From Liolophura sinensis (taxonomy: Eukaryota > Mollusca > Polyplacophora > Chitonida > Chitonidae), in contig NC_088304.1 in the NCBI RefSeq assembly GCF_032854445.1, positions 31,505,732-31,569,731 on the forward strand: 64,000 nt of DNA. The letters run 5' to 3'. Made by a program: the position numbers and the translations under genes. The notes beneath the pieces are model-generated. The model worked only from the letters and a program-made list of their open reading frames with translations, had not been told where the DNA came from and ran no database searches. Shown in pieces: positions 50,401-59,300 of the stretch. Position 1 is the stretch's first letter; each line of letters starts with the position of its first letter.

Positions 50401-51747
50401 ATTACCACAGCATGGTGACTCAGATAACTGTGATATGATCAAAGAAAATAAAGAGCAATTCCATCCAAACCGCTCAGCTGAAAATTAATAGAGTTTTCCC
50501 TCATATAACAAAGTGTAAGTGTGGGATAGGTTTGGTAAAACCAAGTTCAACTATTAACAAGACCTTTATTAAATTTAACTTTAATAAACTGAATGCCCTA
50601 GAAAATAGGTCAAGGTTGCTGGAAATCAACAGGGTTTTTCCATTAAAGTGAATTAAAGTTTAGTTTCAGTTTGGTGAACTTGGGTTAACCTGTAGTAAGA
50701 CGGCAGGACGGATGGCCACTACAGCAATTACCCCTAGGCCAACATTTGCAGAGTGGTATAAAATGTTAGGCCGCTTGGTATTTTTGCTTTAGTCAAAGTA
50801 TTAACACCATAATCTATTTCAAAAATCATGGCAAAAAAAAAAAACTGAAGCACTTTGATACCAACATTTTCAAAAGACATATTGTACATGAATGTGAATT
50901 CAAATTTTTTCAAACACAGATTCATTACAAAGTGGACACATTAAGACACTTTATCCCCACCCTAACACGCAACATCACCCTAACCCTCACACGCAACATC
51001 ACCCTAACCCTCACACGCAATATCACCCCAACCCTCACATGCAACATCACCCCAACCCTCACACACAACATCACCCCCACCCTCACACGCAACATCACCC
51101 CCACTTTCACACACAACATCACCCCCACCCTCACACACATCACCCCCACCCTCACACGCAACATCACCCCCACCCTCACACACAACATCACCCCCACCCT
51201 CACACGCAACATCACCCCAACCCTCACACACATTACCCCAACCCTCACATGCACCTTCACCCCCACCCTCACACGCAACATCACCCTAACCCTCACACGC
51301 AACATCACCCCCACTCTCACACACAACATCACCCCAACCCTCACACGCACTCTCAGCCCCACCCTCACACGCAACATCACCCTAACCCTCACACGCAACA
51401 TCACCCCAACCCTCACACGCACCCTCACCCCCACTCCCACACTCACCCTCATCCCCACCCGTACACCCACCCTCACCCAAACCATCACACACACCCCCGC
51501 CCTTACATGCACCCTTACCCCTACTCTCACACTCACCCTCATCCCCACCCTTACACACCCCCTCATCCTCACCCCCACCCCCTATCACCCTCACACGCAC
51601 CTTAGCCCCCACCATCACCCCCACCCTCACACATGTCCATACGTATACCGTAAACTACATGTACAAATGTAAATGTCAAAACACTTACCCACAATAGTAG
51701 CAAATACAAAAACTCCTATCAAATAGCTGACAATAACGAAGACATAT
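26862..51747 (-). CDS. CNGL: Cyclic nucleotide-gated channel subunit, CNGL type (3' part, 11 exons)
   Basis: Exons 51747-51689, 49361-49300, 48738-48650, 42852-42750, 33280-33126, 32366-32280, 30884-30788, 29844-29663, 28761-28530, 27952-27845 and 27044-26862 join in one frame of 451 codons to TGA. All introns are GT-AG. Order of parts: S6 (SYLIGVFVFATIVGQ, about 7-21); C-linker about 22-104 (DGAKSYMRRHNVPKDMRKRV, LLPDKLKTELAIHVNL); CNBD about 105-225 with FGEIGIL (171-177) and the cyclic-phosphate-binding Arg-Thr at 186-187; Ser/Arg/Pro-rich linker; heptad coiled coil about 363-402; short tail. Family knowledge: CNG channels are tetrameric cation channels of the plasma membrane opened by cGMP or cAMP in sensory cells. 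The wording of the C-linker and CNBD fits the invertebrate CNGL branch better than vertebrate CNGA or CNGB, a judgement from memory. The N-terminus, S1-S5 and pore were not found and probably lie beyond 64 kb. Confidence 0.93.
27340..27840. repeat. Tandem array of the channel coiled-coil exon end plus donor
   Basis: About a dozen imperfect ~36-bp units. Minus-strand core: CTGGAGTCAGAAATCACACA, then GTTTCAG|GTAAAGTTGATC. The exon ending at 27845 reads CTGGAGTCAAAGGTTACACA then GTTACAG|GTAAAT. The array starts directly at the donor and occupies much of the final intron. Confidence 0.88.
27845..27952 (-). CDS. CNGL: CNG channel exon, coiled coil (first part)
   Basis: Encodes QETEKNYKETVRSLESENRL then KDMAITNLESKVTQLQ. 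Leu and Val fall in heptad positions and continue into the last exon (FEIAQLQCRI). This resembles the C-terminal leucine zipper that sets subunit stoichiometry in CNGA subunits. Donor CAG|GTAAAT is copied several times downstream. Confidence 0.87.
28150..28505. repeat. 28-bp degenerate array next to a splice donor
   Basis: Units TGTTTCAAACTGTGCCACAA then TTGCATAA. It reaches to within about 25 bases of the donor at 28529. The first intron bases (GCAACTGTGGGACCGTCTGAA on the minus strand) resemble a unit, so the seed may be the start of the intron. Confidence 0.82.
28530..28761 (-). CDS. CNGL: CNG channel exon, post-CNBD linker 2
   Basis: Encodes 77 residues including TSRRSRSHSTCSA, a basic KKTCKKP patch and a Pro-rich PASPDKPTPPSR stretch, ending MFTEFW. 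Donor TGG|GTAAGG. No domain was recognised; it links the CNBD to the coiled coil. Confidence 0.88.
29115..29330. mobile_element. Dispersed repeat related to the 43353 element
   Basis: Contains AATTTCGCCCACAAAAGTGC, TGTCACAAAATATTATATTTGG and GAAACTTACAATTTTGTGG, in the opposite orientation to the copies at 43353 and 49435. Confidence 0.65.
29663..29844 (-). CDS. CNGL: CNG channel exon, post-CNBD linker 1
   Basis: Encodes RLLKDYGRQRLSVVRRLANM at the end of the CNBD C-helix, then a 40-residue low-complexity linker ending SIHVP. Acceptor AAATGTAG, donor AG|GTTAGC. The boundary is fixed by phase. Confidence 0.87.
30300..30455 (-). mobile_element. SINE, main family, partial
   Basis: TTTATTTATTTATCAGCTTGG tail start, GGGGGCCAGTATTCTGATGG and TGGTTGCTGACAGACTTTCC. 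The head is lost. In a channel intron. Confidence 0.85.
30788..30884 (-). CDS. CNGL: CNG channel exon, end of CNBD
   Basis: Encodes RTADVRSVGYSELFVLSRDD then VLSALKDHPEAE. The Arg-Thr-Ala at its start contains the residues that contact the cyclic phosphate and purine. Donor GAG|GTGAGG. Confidence 0.95.
31275..31400. repeat. Short ~18-bp array
   Basis: Six to seven units of CCATTACCCTACACCCTC with substitutions. Confidence 0.85.
31543..31833 (-). mobile_element. SINE, main family, with internal duplication
   Basis: The CAGCATTATGGTGGGAGGAA segment occurs at 31612 and again in similar form at about 31724. About 90 bases containing CTGACTTAGAAAAACTGCAG lie between. It looks like a composite of two SINE pieces or an insertion followed by partial duplication. 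Confidence 0.8.
32280..32366 (-). CDS. CNGL: CNG channel exon, phosphate-binding cassette
   Basis: Encodes ENGTVMTRMSTGDFFGEIGI then LNLDEGIN, with FGEIGIL of the phosphate-binding cassette. Two GT sites are possible; AACAG|GTGCTG is chosen because it gives N-R-R-T-A-D-V in frame with the next exon, whereas the nearer G|GTATTA would break the frame. Confidence 0.93.
32868..32916 (-). mobile_element. SINE, main family, short tail scrap
   Basis: Only TTTATTTGATTGGTACAATT and TGTACTCAACAATGTATTTT are recognisable. Confidence 0.5.
33126..33280 (-). CDS. CNGL: CNG channel exon, first half of CNBD
   Basis: Encodes VTIFQECQPEFLHDLVLKMK, AYIFTPGDLICRHGEIAREM and FIIADGVVEVI. The pattern PGD-x-I/V-C-R-x-G-E-I/V and REMFII is characteristic of CNG-channel binding domains. 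Confidence 0.95.
33635..33888 (-). mobile_element. SINE, main family, near full length
   Basis: TTTTATTTGATAAGTGTTTT tail through TTGGTGAGAGGCTCCTTGGT and the head TAACCACCTTGGTCACAGAG. In a channel intron. Confidence 0.85.
34240..40372. repeat. 6.1-kb CA-rich satellite array
   Basis: Short units (about 20-30 bp) of ACACGCACAACCATGTGACA with variable lengths of CACACA between. It contains higher-order structure, including a 1445-bp tandem duplication. It fills two thirds of the channel intron between the C-linker and CNBD exons. The Cys/His/Val-rich minus-strand frames (VTWLCVCVCHMVVRVC) are products of the repeat. Confidence 0.96.
36020..38910. repeat. 1445-bp tandem segmental duplication inside the CA-rich satellite
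   Basis: The segment from about 36020 to 37465 is repeated at about 37465-38910 with a constant offset of 1445, nearly without differences. Marker irregular units (CATACAACCTTGTGACATAC, ATAGACAGATGCACAACC) recur at that spacing. Divergence between neighbouring small units is far greater than between the two blocks, so the duplication is recent. Confidence 0.9.
40492..40600 (-). mobile_element. SINE, main family, 3' half
   Basis: Tail TATTTATTTATTAATATACTTG to GGTGGGTGGAAACCGGGCAG, then the element stops. Confidence 0.85.
40601..41453. other. Channel intron DNA, nothing recognised
   Basis: Unique-looking sequence between a SINE and the 22-bp array. Confidence 0.5.
41454..41895. repeat. (GAT)n followed by a 22-bp array
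   Basis: GATGATGATG microsatellite at 41456-41492 and related ATGATGATGAATGAAGG units, then about thirteen copies of GAATGAAGGCGGCTGCGATC plus GT. The CGATCG word in most units is palindromic. Confidence 0.93.
42130..42755. repeat. Tandem array of the channel C-linker exon end plus donor
   Basis: About a dozen degenerate ~45-bp units. Minus-strand core: GTTAATCTTGAAAAAG|GTGA then GATAATTAACAT. The exon ending at 42750 reads GTTAATCTTGAGACTCTGAA then AAAG|GTGAGATAATTAAC. The array is continuous with the donor. Confidence 0.9.
42750..42852 (-). CDS. CNGL: CNG channel exon, C-linker C'-F' helices
   Basis: Encodes GRMDGSWDINSLGLLPDKLK then TELAIHVNLETLKK. The LLPDKLKTELAIHVN motif is the conserved C-linker block. 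Donor AAAAAG|GTGAGA. The exon end and this donor are the template of the tandem repeat that follows in the intron. Confidence 0.94.
43168..43298 (+). mobile_element. SINE, main family, 3' half
   Basis: CTGCCAGCAACCTGTGGATG to AACACCAAGCAAATAAATAAA; the head is missing. Confidence 0.85.
43353..43659. mobile_element. MITE-like element, GTAAATGACC ends
   Basis: A 307-bp element: left AGTAAATGACCTAAAATTTC, right reverse-complement AGTAAATGACCCAAAAATCC. The interior (GATTCTGAGAGTTC, TGCCTCTAAAATGCA) is shared with sequences at 29.1, 49.4 and 63.4 kb. Confidence 0.78.
43780..48565. repeat. 4.8-kb array of a 49-bp unit
   Basis: About 95 units of ACAGAATCCATAACACAGAC, ATGACAACTGAAGTAAGATA, CCAATGTAT, contained in one channel intron and starting about 85 bases after the donor at 48650. 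It shows higher-order periods of 784 bp (16 units, e.g. 44161 versus 44945) and 833 bp (17 units, e.g. 46771 versus 47604). The unit has no stop in any minus-strand frame, giving a 1602-codon artefact frame. Confidence 0.96.
45808..46007. other. Assembly gap (200 N)
   Basis: Exactly 200 undetermined bases within the 49-bp array. The round number is a placeholder, so the true array length is unknown. Confidence 1.
48650..48738 (-). CDS. CNGL: CNG channel exon, C-linker A'-B' helices
   Basis: Encodes DGAKSYMRRHNVPKDMRKRV then LRWYDYVWS. The W-Y/F-D/E-Y-x-W motif is diagnostic of CNG and HCN C-linkers. Donor AG|GTGAGA. The 49-bp array starts about 85 bases downstream of this donor. Confidence 0.94.
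49300..49361 (-). CDS. CNGL: CNG channel exon, end of S6 and start of C-linker
   Basis: Encodes QVGNVITNRNASRHDFERLL. The N-x-N-A-S/T-R pattern is typical of CNG channels directly after S6. Acceptor TTATTTCAG, donor CTG|GTTTGT. Confidence 0.93.
49435..49648. mobile_element. Dispersed repeat related to the 43353 element
   Basis: Shares AATTCTGAGAGTTC, the TTCAGCACCAAAAATAATAT block and CACTTCTGTGGGCGAAAG with the family. Lies in the channel intron just upstream of the exon at 49361. Confidence 0.65.
49906..50297. mobile_element. MITE with ~90-bp terminal inverted repeats
   Basis: Left CAGTCTGAAATTGCTCTGAC and right reverse-complement CAGTCTGAGATTGCTCTGAC, with similarity continuing through AGGTTTGGCAAAA, CCAAACCAACAT and AAAAACCTGATGCAGTT. 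The ~200-bp centre has no coding capacity. It lies in the intron after the S6 exon. No exact target duplication could be fixed. Confidence 0.85.
50298..50939. other. Channel intron DNA with a possible old dispersed repeat
   Basis: AAAATAGGTCAAGGTTGCTG at about 50600 resembles AAAAAAGGTCAAGGTGGCTA at about 61545, in similar contexts with AACAAGAC and TAACCT/GACCT words. This may be a degraded interspersed element. Confidence 0.4.
50940..51640. repeat. CCCTCACAC-rich ~22-24-bp array
   Basis: Units of CCCTCACACGCAACATCACC with CCAA or CCCA endings, degrading toward 51400-51640. It ends about 45 bases from the donor of the S6 exon. Open frames on both strands are compositional. Confidence 0.93.
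51689..51747 (-). CDS. CNGL: CNG channel exon encoding S6
   Basis: Encodes YVFVIVSYLIGVFVFATIV. The trailing G joins GG of the next exon to give the S6-end motif IVGQVGNVI. Acceptor TTTTTTCAG, donor G|GTAAGT. Confidence 0.93.
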
Positions 51748-51822
51748 CTGAAAAAATAGAAAAAAAAAACACTCCGACATATTATACACATCTATCTCAT
51801 ACATGTACATTATACCAGTGTT

Positions 51823-51895
51823 ATAATGCTGGCTGTCATCATATAGGCGAAATATTCAGCTTATAGCGTAAAACTCTAGTCAAATAGATAAACAG
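51823..51895 (+). mobile_element. SINE, main family, degraded 3' fragment
   Basis: ATAATGCTGGCTGTCATCAT, GCGAAATATTCAGCTTATAG and AAAACTCTAGTCAAATAG. Confidence 0.6.
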
Positions 51896-52029
51896 ATAAG
51901 TCAATGGTTTCAAACATCTTAACATAAAAGCATATGCACTTTTATATTGAAGTAACCTTTACGAGCCGTATGTGTGTGTGTGAATTTAAAATATTTTAGT
52001 CATGCAATAACAACCGAGCAAGCAGCTTA

Positions 52030-52560
52030 CGAGTGATTTGTTAATTCCAGAAGCTCAGCACAAGCACATTTGTAAACAAAAATGTAGCAAGCTTGAAGCT
52101 CACTACTAGTACACTTGTAGCAAGCTTGTGCACCACAAGTACACATCCCAAACTTCTAGCACACCACTAGCACACTTGTAGCAAACTTTAAGCTCTCCGC
52201 TAGCACACTTATAGAAAGTCTCTTGTTCTCCACGAGCACACTTGTAGCAAGCTTGTAGCTCGTCACGAGCATACTTGTAGCAACTTTCTATCTCACCACT
52301 AGCACAATTGTAACAAGTTTCTATTTCACCACTAGCACACCACCAGCACAGTTGTAGCGAGTTTCTTGGTCACCATCGGTACACTTGTCACAAAGCTTTT
52401 ATTTATTTATTTGATTGATGTTTTGCACCGTACTCAAGAATATTTCACTTATACGACGGTGGCCGCAAGCTTTTAGCTCACCACTAGCACATGTACAAAG
52501 TAGCAAGTTTCTATCTCACCACAAGCACACTTGTAGCAAGTTTCTACAGTCTTCTACTAA
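52030..52560. repeat. Degenerate ~45-50-bp array
   Basis: Units contain CACCACTAGCACACTTGTAG and CAAGTTTCTATCT. It is interrupted at 52400-52466 by a SINE fragment. Confidence 0.85.
52400..52466 (-). mobile_element. SINE, main family, tail fragment inside an array
   Basis: TTTATTTATTTGATTGATGT to TATACGACGGTGGCC, with AAGCTTTTA on both sides as a likely target duplication. Severely 5'-truncated on insertion. Confidence 0.8.
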
Positions 52561-52934
52561 CTACCACACAAAATGTGTGTGATGTACAGTTATACTTTAA
52601 TAAAGATGTAGATGTATTGATGTGGTTTGTGACTATGGTGACATGCTGACTACACATTCTTTATTTGTGCCACAATCATTCAACAGATGCCCCACTAGCT
52701 GGCTGATAGTGTGGTACCAATTCGCCTGCAGAAAACTTTTAGCCTGCCTTGTATATGACAAATATACAGGCCTGAGTATGTCATATTACATACATCTACA
52801 TGATACCTGTATGTAATTTGCTTTGTACTTGCAAACATTTCAATTATAAATATATCTGGTGACCAGATTTGAGAGGCCTGACAAAAGAACTGCACCACAT
52901 GATTTCCCTGGCAAACCACAGCATTTCACCAAAC

Positions 52935-53140
52935 CACAGTACAGTACTTCAGTAAAGTGCTGCAGCATTTCACCAAACCACAGTACAGTACTTCAGTAAA
53001 GTGCTGCAGCATTTCACCAAACCACAGTACAGTACTTCAGCAAAGTGCTGCAGCATTTCACCAAACCACAGTACAGTACTTCAGTAAAGTGCTGCAGCAT
53101 TTCACCAAACCACAGTACAGTACTTCAGCAAAGTGCTGCA
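52935..53140. repeat. 44-bp tandem array, about five units
   Basis: Units GCAGCATTTCACCAAACCAC, AGTACAGTACTTCAGTAAAG, TGCT, nearly identical (TAAAG or CAAAG variants). Confidence 0.95.
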
Positions 53141-53329
53141 CCTCAACTGGAACTGGGCAAACTACTGAACCACAAAGCATTGCAACTGACCAGGAACCTG
53201 ATAAACCAGTGTGAGCTAGATAGGAGAATGAGACTCCACTGGTCAAAGACCATGCTTCTAGACAGCACTTTGGGCAAAGTTTTCATGAACCCATTAGATG
53301 ACAGCGATGATCAGGCTTTTCATTATTCC

Positions 53330-56300
53330 TCATTAAAACTATTACATGTAAGTGGCTCAGCTGGAAACAAGAGTTTTGACTGAAGATGATCAGGGTTTCA
53401 GCAATCAGCATTAAAACTATTAAGTGGCTCAGCTGGCAACAAGAGTTTTGACTGAAGATGATCAGGGTTTGAGTATTCACCGTTAAAACTATTAAGTGGC
53501 TCAGCTGGAAACAAGAGTTTTGACTGAAGATGATCAGGGTTTCAGCAATCAGCGTGAAAACTATTAAGTGGCTCAGCTGGCAACAAGAGTTTTGACTGAA
53601 GATGATCAGGGTTTCAGCAATCAGCGTTAAAACTATTAAGTGGCTCAGCTGGAAACAAGAGTTTTGACTGAAGATGATCAGGGTTTGAGTATTCACCGTT
53701 AAAACTATTAAGTGGCTCAGCTGGCAACAAGAGTTTTGACTGAAGATGATCAGGGTTTCAGCAATCAGCGTTAAAACTATTAAGTGGCTCAGCTGGAAAC
53801 AAGAGTTTTGACTGAAGATGATCAGGGTTTCAGCAATCAGCATTAAAACTATTAAGTGGCTCAGCTGGCAACAAGAGTTTTGAATGAAGATGATCAGGGT
53901 TTGAGTATTCACCGTTAAAACTATTAAGTGGCTCAGCTGGAAACAAGAGTTTTGACTGAAGATGATCAGGTTTTCAGCAATCAGCATTAAAACTATTAAG
54001 TGGCTCAGCTGGCAACAAGAGTTTTGACTGAAGATGATCAGGGTTTCAGCAATCAGCGTTAAAACTATTAAGTGGCTCAGCTGGAAACAAGAGTTTTGAC
54101 TGAAGATGATCAGGGTTTGAGTATTCACCGTTAAAACTATTAAGTGGCTCAGCTGGCAACAAGAGTTTTGACTGAAGATGATCAGGGTTTCAGCAATCAG
54201 CGTTAAAACTATTAAGTGGCTCAGCTGGCAACAAGAGTTTTGACTGAAGATGATCAGGGTTTGAGTATTCACCGTTAAAACTATTAAGTGGCTCAGCTGG
54301 AAACAAGAGTTTTGACTGAAGATGATCAGGGTTTCAGCAATCAGTGTTAAAACTATTAAGTGGCTCAGCTGGCAACAAGAGTTTTGACTGAAGATGATCA
54401 GGGTTTCAGCAATCAGTGTTAAAACTATTAAGTGGCTCAGCTGGAAACAAGAGTTTTGACTGAAGATGATCAGGGTTTCAGCAATCAGCATTAAAACTAT
54501 TAAGTGGCTCAGCTGGCAACAAGAGTTTTGACTGAAGATGATCAGGGTTTGAGTATTCACCGTTAAAACTATTAAGTGGCTCAGCTGGAAACAAGAGTTT
54601 TGACTGAAGATGATCAGGGTTTCAGCAATCAGCGTGAAAACTATTAAGTGGCTCAGCTGGCAACAAGAGTTTTGACTGAAGATGATCAGGGTTTCAGCAA
54701 TCAGCGTTAAAACTATTAAGTGGCTCAGCTGGAAACAAGAGTTTTGACTGAAGATGATCAGGGTTTGAGTATTCACCGTTAAAACTATTAAGTGGCTCAG
54801 CTGGCAACAAGAGTTTTGACTGAAGATGATCAGGGTTTCAGCAATCAGCATTAAAACTATTAAGTGGCTCAGCTGGAAACAAGAGTTTTGACTGAAGATG
54901 ATCAGGGTTTCAGCAATCAGCATTAAAACTATTAAGTGGCTCAGCTGGCAACAAGAGTTTTGACTGAAGATGATCAGGGTTTGAGTATTCACCGTTAAAA
55001 CTATTAAGTGGCTCAGCTGGAAACAAGAGTTTTGACTGAAGATGATCAGGGTTTCAGCAATCAGCGTGAAAACTATTAAGTGGCTCAGCTGGCAACAAGA
55101 GTTTTGACTGAAGATGATCAGGGTTTCAGCAATCAGCGTTAAAACTATTAAGTGGCTCAGCTGGAAACAAGAGTTTTGACTGAAGATGATCAGGGTTTGA
55201 GTATTCACCGTTAAAACTATTAAGTGGCTCAGCTGGCAACAAGAGTTTTGACTGAAGATGATCAGGGTTTCAGCAATCAGCATTAAAACTATTAAGTGGC
55301 TCAGCTGGAAACAAGAGTTTTGACTGAAGATGATCAGGGTTTCAGCAATCAGCATTAAAACTATTAAGTGGCTCAGCTGGCAACAAGAGTTTTGACTGAA
55401 GATGATCAGGGTTTGAGTATTCACCGTTAAAACTATTAAGTGGCTCAGCTGGAAACAAGAGTTTTGACTGAAGATGATCAGGTTTTCAGCAATCAGCGTG
55501 AAAACTATTAAGTGGCTCAGCTGGCAACAAGAGTTTTGACTGAAGATGATCAGGGTTTCAGCAATCAGCGATAAAACTATTAAGTGGCTCAGCTGGAAAC
55601 AAGAGTTTTGACTGAAGATGATCAGGGTTTCAGCAATCAGCGTTAAAACTATTAAGTGGCTCAGCTGGAAACAAGAGTTTTGACTGAAGATGATCAGGGT
55701 TTGAGTATTCACCGTTAAAACTATTAAGTGGCTCAGCTGGAAACAAGAGTTTTGACTGAAGATGATCAGGGTTTCAGCAATCAGCGTTAAAACTATTAAG
55801 TGGCTCAGCTGGCAACAAGAGTTTTGACTGAAGATGATCAGGGTTTCAGCAATCAGTGTTAAAACTATTAAGTGGCTCAGCTGGAAACAAGAGTTTTGAC
55901 TGAAGATGATCAGGGTTTCAGCAATCAGCATTAAAACTATTAAGTGGCTCAGCTGGCAACAAGAGTTTTGACTGAAGATGATCAGGGTTTCAGCAATCAG
56001 TGTTAAAACTATTAAGTGGCTCAGCTGGAAACAAGAGTTTTGACTGAAGATGATCAGGGTTTCAGCAATCAGCGTGAAAACTATTAAGTGGCTCAGCTGG
56101 CAACAAGAGTTTTGACTGAAGATGATCGGGTTTCAGCAATCAGTGTTAAAACTATTAAGTGGCTCAGCTGGAAACAAGAGTTTTGACTGAAGATGATCAG
56201 GGTTTCAGCAATCAGCGTGAAAACTATTAAGTGGCTCAGCTGGAAACAAGAGTTTTGACTGAAGATGATCAGGGTTTGAGTATTCACCGTTTAAAACTAT

Positions 56301-56345
56301 TAAGTGGCTCAGCTGGAAACAAGAGTTTTGACTGAAGATGATCAG
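53330..56345. repeat. 3-kb array of a 72-bp unit with higher-order order
   Basis: About 42 units starting GGCTCAGCTGGAAACAAGAG, continuing TTTTGACTGAAGATGATCAG. Three unit types alternate (GAAAC with GTTTCAGCAATCAGCG, GCAAC with GTTTCAGCAATCAG, and GTTTGAGTATTCACCG). The 24-codon period leaves an 882-codon minus-strand frame (SHLIVLTLIAETLIIFSQNS repeated) with no coding support. Confidence 0.95.
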
Positions 56346-59300
56346 ATTATACAGCTCACTTAGTGATCAAGGTTGTCATGAACTCAATAGAGTGGCTCAA
56401 CTAGTGATCAGAGTATACAGCTCACTTAGTGATCAGGGTTGTCATGAACTCATTAGAGTGGCTCAACTAGTGATCAGGGTTGTCATGAACTTATTAGAGT
56501 GGCTCAACTAGTGATCAGAGTATACAGCTCACTTAGTGATCAGGGTTGTCATGAACTCATTAGAGTGGCTCAACTAGTGATCAGGGTTGTCATGAACTCA
56601 TTACAGTGGCTCAACTAGTGATCAGAGTATACAGCTCACTTAGTGATCAGGGTTGTCATGAACTCATTAGAGTGGCTCAACTAGTGATCATGGTAGTCAT
56701 GAACTCATTAGAGTGGTTCAACTAGTGATCAGAGCATACAGCTCACTTAGTGATCAGGGTAGTCATGAACTCATTAGAGTGGCTCAACTAGTGATCAGAG
56801 TATACACCTCACTTAGTGATCAGGGTTGTCATGAACTCATTAGAGTGGCTCAACTAGTGATCAGGGTTGTCATGAACTCATTAGAGTGGCTCAACTAGTG
56901 ATCAGAGTATAGAGCTCACTTGGTGATCAGGGTTCACATGAACTCATTATAGTGGCTCAACTAGTAATCAGGGTTGTCATGAACTCATTAGAGTGGCTCA
57001 CTTAGTGATCAGGGTTTTCATGAACTCATTAGAGTGGCTCAACTAGTGATCAGGGTTGTCATGAACTTATTAGAGTGGCTCAACTAGTGATCAGAGTATA
57101 CACCTCACTTAGTGATCAGGGTTGTCATGAACTCATTAGAGTGGCTCAACTAGTGATCAGGGTATACATCTCACTTAGTGATAAGGGTTGTCATGAACTC
57201 ATTAGAGTGGCTCAACTAGTGATCAGGGTTGTCATGAACTCATTAGAGTGGCTCAACTAGTGATCAGGGTTGTCATGAACTCATTAGAGTGGCTCAACTA
57301 GTGATCAGAGTATACAGCTCACTTAGTGATCAGGGATGTCATGAACTCATTAGAGTGGCTCAACTAGTGATCATGGTAGTCATGAACTCATTAGAGTGGT
57401 TCAACTAGTGATCAGAGCATACAGCTCACTTAGTGATCAGGGTAGTCATGAACTCATTACAGTGGCTCAACTAGTGATCAGAGTATACACCTCACTTAGT
57501 GATCAGGGTTGTCACGAACTCATTAGAGTGGCTCAACTAGTGATCAGGGTTGTCATGAACTCATTAGAGTGGCTCAACTAGTGATCAGAGTATAGAGCTC
57601 ACTTGGTGATCAGGGTTCACATGAACTCATTAGAGTGGCTCAACTAGTAATCAGGGTTGTCATGAACTCATTAGAGTGGCTCACTTAGTGATCAGGGTTT
57701 TCATGAACTCATTAGAGTGGCTCAACTAGTGATCAGGGTTGTCATGAACTCATTACAGTGGCTCAACTAGTGATCAGAGTATACAGCTCACTTAGTGATC
57801 AGGGTTGTCATGAACTCATTACAGTGGCTCAACTAGTGATCAGGGTTGTCATGAACTCATTAGAGTGGCTCACTTAGTGATCAGGGTTTTCATGAACTCA
57901 TTAGAGTGGCTCAACTAGTGATCACGGTTGTCATGAACTCATTAGAGTGGTTCAATTAGTGATCAGGGTTGTCATGAACTCATTAGAGTGGCTCAACTAG
58001 TGATCAGAGTATACAGCTCACTTAGTGATCAGGGTTGTCATGAACTCATTAGAGTGGCTCAACTAGTGATCATGGTTGTCATGAACTCATTAGAGTGGTT
58101 CAACTAGTGATCAGAGCATACAGCTCACTTAGAGATCAGGGTCGTCATGAACTCATTAGAGTGGCTCAACTAGTGATCAGAGTATACACCTCACTTAGTG
58201 ATCAGGGTTGTCATGAACTCATTAGAGTGGCTCAACTAGTGATCAGGGTTGTCATGAACTCATTAGAGTGGCTCAACTAGTGATCAGAGTATAGAGCTCA
58301 CTTGGTGATCAGGGTTCACATGAACTCATTATAGTGGCTCAACTAGTAATCAGGGTTGTCATGAACTCATTAGAGTGGCTCACTTAGTGATCAGGGTTTT
58401 CATGAACTCATTAGAGTGGCTCAACTAGTGATCAGGGTTGTCATGAACTCATTAGAGTGGCTCAGCTAGTGATCAGGGTATACACCTCACTTAGTGATCA
58501 GGATTGTCATGAACTCATTAGAGTGGCTCAACTAGTGATCAGGGTATACACCTCACTTAGTAATCAGGGTTGTCATGAGCTCATTAGAGTGGCTCAACTA
58601 GTGATCAGGGTATACACCTCACTTAGTGATCAGGGTTGTCATGAACTCATTAGAGTGGCTCAACTAGTGATCAGGGTATACACCTCACTTAGTGATCATG
58701 GTTGTCATGAACTCATTAGAGTGGCTCAACTAGTGATCAGGGTATACAGCTCACTTAGTGATCACGGTTGTCATGAACTCATTAGAGTGGCTCAACTAGT
58801 GATCAGGGTATACACCTCACTTAGTGATCAGGGTTGTCATGAACTCATTAGAGTGGCTCAGCTAGTGATCAGGGTATACAGCTCACTTAGTGATCACGGT
58901 TGTCATGAACTCATTAGAGTGGCTCAGCTAGTGATCAGGGTATACAGCTCACTTAGTGATCACGGTTGTCATGAACTTATTAGAGTGGCTCAACTAGTGA
59001 TCAGGGTATACACCTCACTTAGTGATAAGGGTTGTCATGAACTCATTAGAGTGGCTCAACTAGTGATCAGGGTTGTCATGAACTCATTAGAGTGGCTCAA
59101 CTAGTGATCAGGGTTGTCATGAACTCATTAGAGTGGCTCAACTAGTGATCAGGGTTGTCATGAACTCATTAGAGTGGCTCAACTAGTGATCAGGGTATAC
59201 AGCTCACTTAGTGATCACGGTTGTCATGAACTCATTAGAGTTGCTCAACTAGTGATCAGGGTATACACCTCACTTAGTGATCAGGGTTGTCATGAACTCA

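Noticed and set aside
52640-52725. Minus-strand TTTCTGCAG followed by frame ANWYHTISQLVGHLLNDCG
   Set aside because: Looks like an acceptor plus a short exon but matches no CNG segment, has no donor in a sensible place and reaches a stop.
53045-53383. 112-codon plus-strand frame with a protein-like middle (LLNHKALQLTRNL, LDSTLGKVFMNPL)
   Set aside because: It starts in the 44-bp array and ends in the 72-bp array; no splice signals or homology recognised. The middle 60 codons could be chance.
53283-55931. 882-codon minus-strand open frame
   Set aside because: Produced by the stop-free 24-codon period of the 72-bp satellite; no start context, splice sites or conserved domain.
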